This document shows, in pieces, positions 61,401 through 64,000 of a stretch of DNA of 64,000 bases. Numbering within the stretch: the stretch's first letter is position 1; each line of letters starts with the position of its first letter. The notes beneath the pieces were generated by a model that saw only the letters and a list, made by a program, of their open reading frames with translations, had not been told where the DNA came from and made no database searches. Origin of the DNA: Ereboglobus sp. PH5-10 (lineage in GTDB: Bacteria > Verrucomicrobiota > Verrucomicrobiia > Opitutales > Opitutaceae); the NCBI RefSeq assembly GCF_029504735.1, contig NZ_JAQFIP010000003.1:124001-188000 (forward strand), in the 5' to 3' direction. The translations under genes and the position numbers were made by a program.

Positions 61401-64000
61401 GCGCGGCGGTGTCGGCGAGCGGCACGTCAACGTCGAACGTGTCGCCCGCGTCGATGGTGAACGTGCCGTGGCTGCCCGGCGCGTCGCCGAGCCAGGAGAG
61501 GCTCACGCCGGCGAGGTATTGTCTCGCATTGGCGGATTTGCGGATGCCGCCCTGGATATAATCGGGCAGGCTCGCGGCGTCGAAGCCGTCGAGCGTGGCG
61601 CTGGCGAACGCGCCGGAAATCGTGCCGGTGGTGGTTTCGAGAAGCACTTGGTTGTTGTTGGCGAGAACGTCGCTGGCCTTGGAGAAATCCGCGCCGATGC
61701 TCAACCCGCTCACGCTGAGCGTGCCGCCGACCGTGGCCGACGAGGCGACGACAAAGGCGTCGTCGCGGTCGCGAGCGGTGGCGTCGAGCGCGAGCGTGGA
61801 CATGGCGTTTTGGCGGTAGGTGCCGCCGATGGTGACGCGTCCGCCGTCGGAAATGGAGAGGCGGCCCGTGCCGCTGTTGCCGACGAAGAGGTTGCCCGTG
61901 TTGTTCCAGAGACCGGAGCCGGACACGGTCACGGCGCCCTTGCCGCTGGCGAAGCGCCCGATGTAGGCGGTGGCGCTTTGCACGCTGCCGCTCCCGACAA
62001 TCGCCAGGCTGCCGGAGCCGTAACGTCCGACGGAGAGGATGCCCGTGTTGAGCCAGTGGCCCGAACCGCCCACGGTCACGACGCCGACGCCGTTGGTGTT
62101 GTTGCCGATGGCGCCGGTGGTGTTTTGCACGACGCCGCTCCCGGAGATGGTCATGGCGGCGGCGCCTTGATCGGCGACGTAAAGATCGCTCGCGCCGCCA
62201 AGGTAACCGCTGACATTGAGCGTGCCGCTTGTGCCGGCGGCGCCGCCGACGAGGACGCGCGCGGTGGCGCCCGTCCAGTTGGTGATGTCGAGCGAGCCGC
62301 CGCTGACGAGGGTCGTGCCGGTGTAGGTGTTGCTCGCGCTGAGGATGAGCGCGCCCTCGCCGAGCTTGGTGAGCGATTTGCCGTCCCAGCCGGCGTGCGC
62401 GGTGGTGTTGCCGATGGCCACGTCAACATTGAACGTGTCGCCCGCGCCGATGGTGAACGTGCCGTGGCTGTATGCCGCGGCGCCGAACCAGGAGAGGGTC
62501 ATGCCGGCGAGGTATTGTCTCGCATTGGCGGATTTGTAGATGCTGCCGAGGAGATAATTGGGCAGGCCGGAGCCGTCGAAACCGTCGAGCGTGGCGCTGG
62601 CAAAGGCGCCGGAGATCGTGCCCGTGGTGGTTTCGAGGAGCACTTGGTTGTTGTTGGCGAGAACCGCGCTGGCGGAGGAACCAGCCGAGCCCGCGGCGAA
62701 TCCGCGCACGCTGAGCGTGCCGCCGACCGTCGCCGACGACGCGACGACAAAGGCGTCGGCGAGGCCGCGCCCGGAGGCGTCGAGCGCGAGCGAGGAGCGG
62801 GCGTTTTGCACATACGCGCCGGCGATGTTAACGGAGCCGCTGCCGGCGACCATGATGACGCCGCCGGCGCCGGCATCGCCGAGTTGGAGGTCGCCCGCGC
62901 CTCGGAGATAACCGGCCGCGTCGATCGTGCCGGTGGCGGTGACGCGGTCGGAGCGGTTGAGGAAGAGCGTGGCGCCGGAGCTGATTTGCGCGTTGGCGGC
63001 GATGACGCCGCCCGCCCAGCCGTCGGTCGCGCCGGAGCCGATTTGTAGCGAGCCGTTTTTGACGACGAGATTGCCGGTGAGGGCGTTCGCGCCGGTGAGC
63101 GTGGTGGCGCCGCCGCCGAGTTGGACGAGGTCGCCCGCGCCGGTGATCGCGCCGGCGTAGGTGACGGCGTCGGATCGGTTGAATGTGAGCGTGCCGGAGT
63201 TGGCGACCGCGGCGCTGGCAATCATGCCGGAGGCGCCGCCGCCCTCCCCCGCCGCGCCGAGTTGGAGGTGCGCGGCGGTTTCGATTGTGGCGAGGCCGGT
63301 GTGGGTGTTGTTGCCGGTGAGGATGAGCGCGCCGCCGGCGGCGAGGGTGAGCGCGCCCGCGCCGTCGATCGTGCCGGAGAAGACGAGGCCGGCGGTGTTG
63401 TTGATGATGTCGAGCGAGCCGTCGCCGATGTGGATGGCGCCCGCGCCGGAGAGGTTGCGCAGGGCCTGGTCGGTGTTGTCGGTGTCGAAGGCGGCGCCGG
63501 CGGTGATGGTCACGCTCGTGCTGCTGGCGATGACGTTGTCGATGCCCGCGGTGGTGAGCGTGGCGGAGCCGGTGATGAGCGTGGCGCCGGTGTAGTCGTT
63601 GTCGGTGTGGCCGAGGACGATGGTGCGGCTGCCGGTGAACGCGAAGCCCGCCGCGCCCGCGCCGGTGAGTTGCGCGCTGAGGGTGTCGTCGATGGCGTCG
63701 GCGGGATCGATGACGATGTTTTCGATGTCGCTGAGTGACTCGATGGAGACGAGGCCGTGGTTGAGCAGGATGTCGCCGTCCTGGGTGATGGCGTTGTAGC
63801 CGTAGGTGTTTTTGCCGACGGGGCCGCCGCCGGAATCCTCGCCGTAGGTGATGGAGGAGGTGCCGGAGTGGATCGGGTCGCCGTTGCTATCGACGAGGTC
63901 GAAGGCGATGCCGTCCTCGGGGCCGCTTTCGGTGGAGTGGACGATGGTGCGCTCGCGCAGGAAGGAGCCGGACTTGACGACATCAATGTCGAAGATATTT
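52462..64000 (-). CDS. Giant autotransporter, 5' end beyond the window
   Basis: The frame is open from the stop at 52462 to base 64000 with no stop codon, so about 3846 codons are visible and the start lies outside. A candidate start inside, at 63513 (GTG), is rejected because conserved passenger text continues beyond it. From N to C: PATR-type repeats, a block of T5SS/PEP-CTERM-type repeats (GSGSVQ...GYIG...GSVTV.GSGFWNNTG.LYVG, about ten units), further beta-helix, and a C-terminal barrel of about 280 residues ending RPWSLNLGYRRLW. Very long direct repeats occur. Likely an outer-membrane-anchored adhesin or surface layer; the target is unknown. Confidence 0.92.
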   Translation of the reverse strand, partial: NIFDIDVVKSGSFLRERTIVHSTESGPEDGIAFDLVDSNGDPIHSGTSSITYGEDSGGGPVGKNTYGYNAITQDGDILLNHGLVSIESLSDIENIVIDPADAIDDTLSAQLTGAGAAGFAFTGSRTIVLGHTDNDYTGATLITGSATLTTAGIDNVIASSTSVTITAGAAFDTDNTDQALRNLSGAGAIHIGDGSLDIINNTAGLVFSGTIDGAGALTLAAGGALILTGNNTHTGLATIETAAHLQLGAAGEGGGASGMIASAAVANSGTLTFNRSDAVTYAGAITGAGDLVQLGGGATTLTGANALTGNLVVKNGSLQIGSGATDGWAGGVIAANAQISSGATLFLNRSDRVTATGTIDAAGYLRGAGDLQLGDAGAGGVIMVAGSGSVNIAGAYVQNARSSLALDASGRGLADAFVVASSATVGGTLSVRGFAAGSAGSSASAVLANNNQVLLETTTGTISGAFASATLDGFDGSGLPNYLLGSIYKSANARQYLAGMTLSWFGAAAYSHGTFTIGAGDTFNVDVAIGNTTAHAGWDGKSLTKLGEGALILSASNTYTGTTLVSGGSLDITNWTGATARVLVGGAAGTSGTLNVSGYLGGASDLYVADQGAAAMTISGSGVVQNTTGAIGNNTNGVGVVTVGGSGHWLNTGILSVGRYGSGSLAIVGSGSVQSATAYIGRFASGKGAVTVSGSGLWNNTGNLFVGNSGTGRLSISDGGRVTIGGTYRQNAMSTLALDATARDRDDAFVVASSATVGGTLSVSGLSIGADFSKASDVLANNNQVLLETTTGTISGAFASATLDGFDAASLPDYIQGGIRKSANARQYLAGVSLSWLGDAPGSHGTFTIDAGDTFDVDVPLADTAAHAGWDGKSLTKLGAGALILSASNTHTGTTFVNGGTLNITDWTGGNTRVIIGETAGDNGTVNVSGYLGVEAGLSNNGYLYVGHTGAGGLAIVESGSVKSAFGFIGAYAGGVGSATVSGSGFWNNRYGFYVGANGSGTLTIAGSGSVQSDSGEIGAHATGVGSVTVGGSGFWNNTQSLTIGNNGAGGLRITESGGVRNTIGYIGNNSVNSTGTVTVDGSGFWNNTGDLHVGRTGAGILMIAGSGSVQAVNGYVGNIANSNGSVTVGGSGYFNNTGNLRVGNSGTGRMAISGGGGVQSASADIGYAANGNGSVTVDDSGHWNITSMSGLYVGRSGTGSLEIAGSGSVQTTHGYIGRNANSHGRVTVSGSGYFNNANNLRVGYTGVGYLGVSGSGLVNVVGTYQQNAASTLALDASGRGLGDAFVIASAATVGGTLSVTGFTIGPDLSTAAEVLANGTQVLLKTTTGVISGTFDSATLAGFDAASLPDYLYGGIHKSADAKRYLAGVNLSWFGNGAPYGHGNFTLGSGKTFEVDVVLGNTTAHAGWDGKSLVKLGEGTLILSAENTHTGTTLVSEGVLRAGTANAIASSTAVVVNGVFDLNNYNQRVNNLSGDGAVTLGTGTLTVNATRSSTFSGLVSGDGALVKEGDSTLALTSGNTYSGDTFVNNGELSLGASGALGATGAARIAQTGTLTLALSDAAFSNAAVNAGVLLVTGSGVTLASDITGSGTNRIENLDTNITGDNTGFDGLWHIAADGSATVTAQDNLGAAATRVDGVLTVGTSSDWTYANALGGSGVLAAELGGSGTFRFAVASAAFAGDNFTGAVLVKNGSFLLDDDTSETALRNATLRLGASGSASIASNREIAGIDFDGGAFVTRMVNNVITGTLMVGHLGATGTGTIVISGSGPIDFDADEPSPASFFDQDGGENLQQVITAAVVDSGAGAQLTVTTISGSALSGGTAAISKPVIEAGGTLGTAYYDYFAVVSDEDGSRGVYLTYGLKRLDADAGKTIVLDNTGADATLGAQLTGSGNFDMRAAGVAFIGNALSNYTGTTTITSGTVIANTDNAFGLTSLLELAAGAGVDLDGNAQTVGAFNGAATSTLNLNSGALTILSGGTSSGALTGGGTLALTGGMFDVTNSNSEFTAAIENSGTLKLREADAVGATGAIENSNLVLFDAARGVFAKSVNGDGNVQLSNSATITLAGANAITASGSFIIDADSRLIASEAANTGAATIANSGVFVADNAATWDFANALVGTGTLVKQNTGNLVIARANENFTGDTLVTTGTLTAAIAGALGSSDVGAQPAGVLVFDDFDGAVSNNISGGGAVIVGADADLSIAGENTGFAGAWLVRGTGTMTSQDNLGVAGASGATVEIDGGRLALLGMGGDYIFNHRLVGASGELLVDNAGGFGFGAASVVGANYSGTVRLQNNTFALGADNASALANASLLIGDGNITTVATGSQRVGNLMLESGTIRFALDNSGTAAAGFVDTNALHVGDTVLVVDTGSFNNVLSLLRQDEGLGVQLVKSVAHSGKTALSGAQLVDQFGNELGDATQRDITRGDTVTASGTYNFTATADEGGLFLGYTLTHLRLLTSQTTLLDKDTAFLGGDELHALVSGDGNLQINADGDTGVITLGNDGNTYTGATLVTGGTLKLGASGALGQTSLLELAAGAGADLDGNAQTVGAFNGAATSTLNLNSGALTILSGGTSSGALTGGGTLALIGGVLDVTNSNSGFTAAIENSGTLKLREVDAVGATGAIENSNLVLFDAARGVFAKSVNGDGNVQLSNSATITLAGANAITASGSFIIDADSRLIASEAANTGAATIANSGVFVADNAATWNFANALTGAGELVKQNTGNLVISRANENFTGDTLVTGGTLTLAHLGGIGDGNVTNNAVLALTAAGAYANTTANAGLLDVRVAGVDLAADISGSGTNRIASGASATVGGDNSGFDGKWDIIGDMLVGEQDHLGAAATDVSGTLRIESDTAPAWTYENVLTGAGVVAVDLDGGALNFAASAGADFNGALNLVSTRLDFGNDAAGALNERALARATVRAGADSNVRVARAGAIGGLTMDGGTLSIAMDALNPAHVFKTGTLAVADSSSKVIFEGFSEDLTSDGTLPPPTNFLDQDDPGANAVKLLDADIVTQEGQMEIRREDGSAIGAGKKINYDGVVIANYEYAAVATATNAMGGRGAGLYYDYLLTELDIQGGKTLALDTTGAANSVLDARVTGEGGLRISATGGIITLNNSGNDYAGETVVTADSVLVTGKNNALGNNDSHTSLLRLENNTTTLIGNTAQIVGALHTAASSTVALGFDGALTIVNGGVAAGTLTGGGTLELRGGTLTVTSANTGFDANITIAESAMADLKDVAALGASNITVGGTLRFDVAADGAIANTLAGAGEIIKTNGGAAVIATANAGFLGSARVERGRLVLEDIAALNTADISVADGATLEYRTAAGVMGNTVTGPGTLAITTSDWFAIEHDNEIDNVELANAVVHLRAASALGGATARVDARDDSAIWLDIDNAQLGATTLDNSKLGFVHSGPAFRRATLASLSGDNGSLVFNVDFSNATGLKADGEVADHFAITNGSAVGAHTVAVNPVSADGIPAGGETAIPLITDAGAATYRLEGEKIDFGLASFELNKGSAVLSALSLDPDKWYLLNTGLSDVADSIINTASMLAKDWHYSLDALHLRMGHARAELAGVEKPTGNLWLRGRGYYLNANNTISGRGFDQHAYGLTAGGDKAFRARSSVNLLGGFVDMGNIDRDFDAAGGEGETRNLSAGLYATWLRDNGWFADLVLKVDRYKNSFEARTTGGRLVRGDYNSNAQGVSLEFGRRLENPNGWWVEPGVQVAVAWLNSASYRTTPESVALDVKVDGSRAAQYRGQVRVGRQLTNSKWSPYGKIGVVRTDTDGGKIHANEKTFAPDYDGWRFEAGFGASYLIDPRSQVYLDYEYNKAGAYERPWSLNLGYRRLW
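55776..56415. repeat. 640-bp direct repeat, copy 1
   Basis: The partner is 57561-58200, at an exact offset of 1785 bases (595 codons) with no gap, so the frame is kept. Differences are scattered single bases. The encoded block includes AATWxFANAL, NTGAATIANSGVFVADNAAT and LVLFDAARGVFAKSVNGDGN. Confidence 0.9.
57561..58200. repeat. 640-bp direct repeat, copy 2
   Basis: Matches 55776-56415 at an offset of 1785 bases without gaps. Identity is very high over long runs, for example the stretch that begins GCGGCGTTGTCGGCGACAAA. Low divergence points to recent duplication or gene conversion. Confidence 0.9.
59700..60200. repeat. DAFVxAS...GWDGKSL module, copy 3
   Basis: Encodes the block GTxxLVSEG...HAGWDGKSLVKLGEGTLIL...NTHTGTT together with ALDASGRGLGDAFVIASAATVG. 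It resembles the copies at 61300-61815 and 62296-62811 at an offset of about 1611-1614 bases, but is more diverged (for example LVKTTTGVISGTFDSATLAGFD in place of the other copies' text). Confidence 0.75.
61300..61815. repeat. DAFVVAS...GWDGKSL module, copy 2
   Basis: Matches 62296-62811 at an exact offset of 996 bases (332 codons). The encoded text includes HAGWDGKSLTKLGAGALIL and NNQVLLETTTGTISGAFASA. Each copy is flanked by T5SS/PEP-CTERM-type repeat units. Confidence 0.85.
62296..62811. repeat. DAFVVAS...GWDGKSL module, copy 1
   Basis: Matches 61300-61815 at an offset of 996 bases. The frame is kept. Together with copies 2 and 3 it gives three super-blocks that carry about one, three and seven T5SS/PEP-CTERM-type units in order along the protein. 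Confidence 0.85.
62890..64000. repeat. Segment shared with the 1671-aa autotransporter gene
   Basis: The counterpart of 48250-49340 at an offset of 14645 bases over most of its length. Homology reaches the window edge (encoded NIFDIDVV matches NIFDVDVA), so the full extent is unknown. Confidence 0.85.

Noticed and set aside
59350-63048. A 1232-codon plus-strand frame opposite the giant autotransporter
   Set aside because: It is repetitive Gly/Ala/Arg/Val text that is the antisense of the passenger repeats; the barrel and signal logic support only the minus-strand gene.
63513-63513. GTG at 63513 as the start of the giant autotransporter
   Set aside because: The frame continues to base 64000 without a stop, and the text matches the homologous passenger upstream of this point, so the gene begins outside the window.
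46703-64000. CRISPR-like array suspected from regularly repeated blocks
   Set aside because: The repeats are coding, in frame, hundreds of bases long and lack short constant repeats with unique spacers.

Overview
The window reads as GC-rich chromosomal DNA of a Verrucomicrobiota bacterium, most likely an Opitutaceae-type diderm. This is inferred from the housekeeping protein types, the strong NNC/NNG codon bias, the giant type V autotransporters with an outer-membrane barrel, and many intergenic palindromes. No species name can be proved from the sequence alone.

Layout. Bases 1-3802 hold the 3' part of gyrB followed by gyrA. Bases 3803-4182 hold an array of small hairpins. Bases 4183-13029 are a leftward run: rpmH, rnpA, yidD, yidC, yebC, a WecG/TagA glycosyltransferase, a GDP-mannose 3,5-epimerase-like enzyme, acetolactate synthase large subunit, an RpiB-type isomerase and a secreted protein of unknown function. 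rpmH is only 45 codons long and was found by direct translation. Bases 13143-22013 carry hemG/hemY, an NtrC-type regulator, two exported unknowns, argS, a GYF-domain membrane protein and a YihY-type membrane protein. Bases 22154-33837 carry central metabolism (a phosphofructokinase with PPi-type residues, citrate synthase, transketolase), a Tat-exported iron-sulfur aldo/keto reductase beside two exported DUF proteins, a PtsN-like IIA protein, MeaB and a toxin-antitoxin pair. Bases 34127-39712 carry tRNA-Val(CAC), lepA, an oversized signal peptidase I, a membrane-anchored NUC1 nuclease and galE. Bases 39811-46692 carry a ketosynthase/ACP pair, an NHL-repeat surface protein with a C-terminal sorting-like tail, an alpha/beta hydrolase, a PatB/MalY lyase and a Gfo/Idh/MocA oxidoreductase.

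The last 17 kb (46703-64000) is almost entirely two leftward autotransporter genes. One is complete (1671 aa). The other runs off the right edge, with about 3846 codons visible. They share a segment of at least 1.1 kb that aligns at DNA level with few gaps. The larger one also contains long direct repeats (640 bp at a 1785-bp offset; about 515 bp at a 996-bp offset), and its blocks of T5SS/PEP-CTERM-type repeats lengthen along the protein. This surface-protein locus, built by duplication and recombination, is the most unusual part of the window.

A second theme is short repeated DNA: two five-hairpin elements (3909-4115 and 23725-23903), REP-like inverted repeats (12278-12415, 38630-38702, 41452-41525, 52301-52402), and CAG/CTGAAGG-type repeats between gyrB and gyrA, between lepA and lepB, and apparently inside an autotransporter reading frame. 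One REP-like pair lies inside the predicted 5' end of yidD. No CRISPR array, rRNA, transposase or prophage was found.
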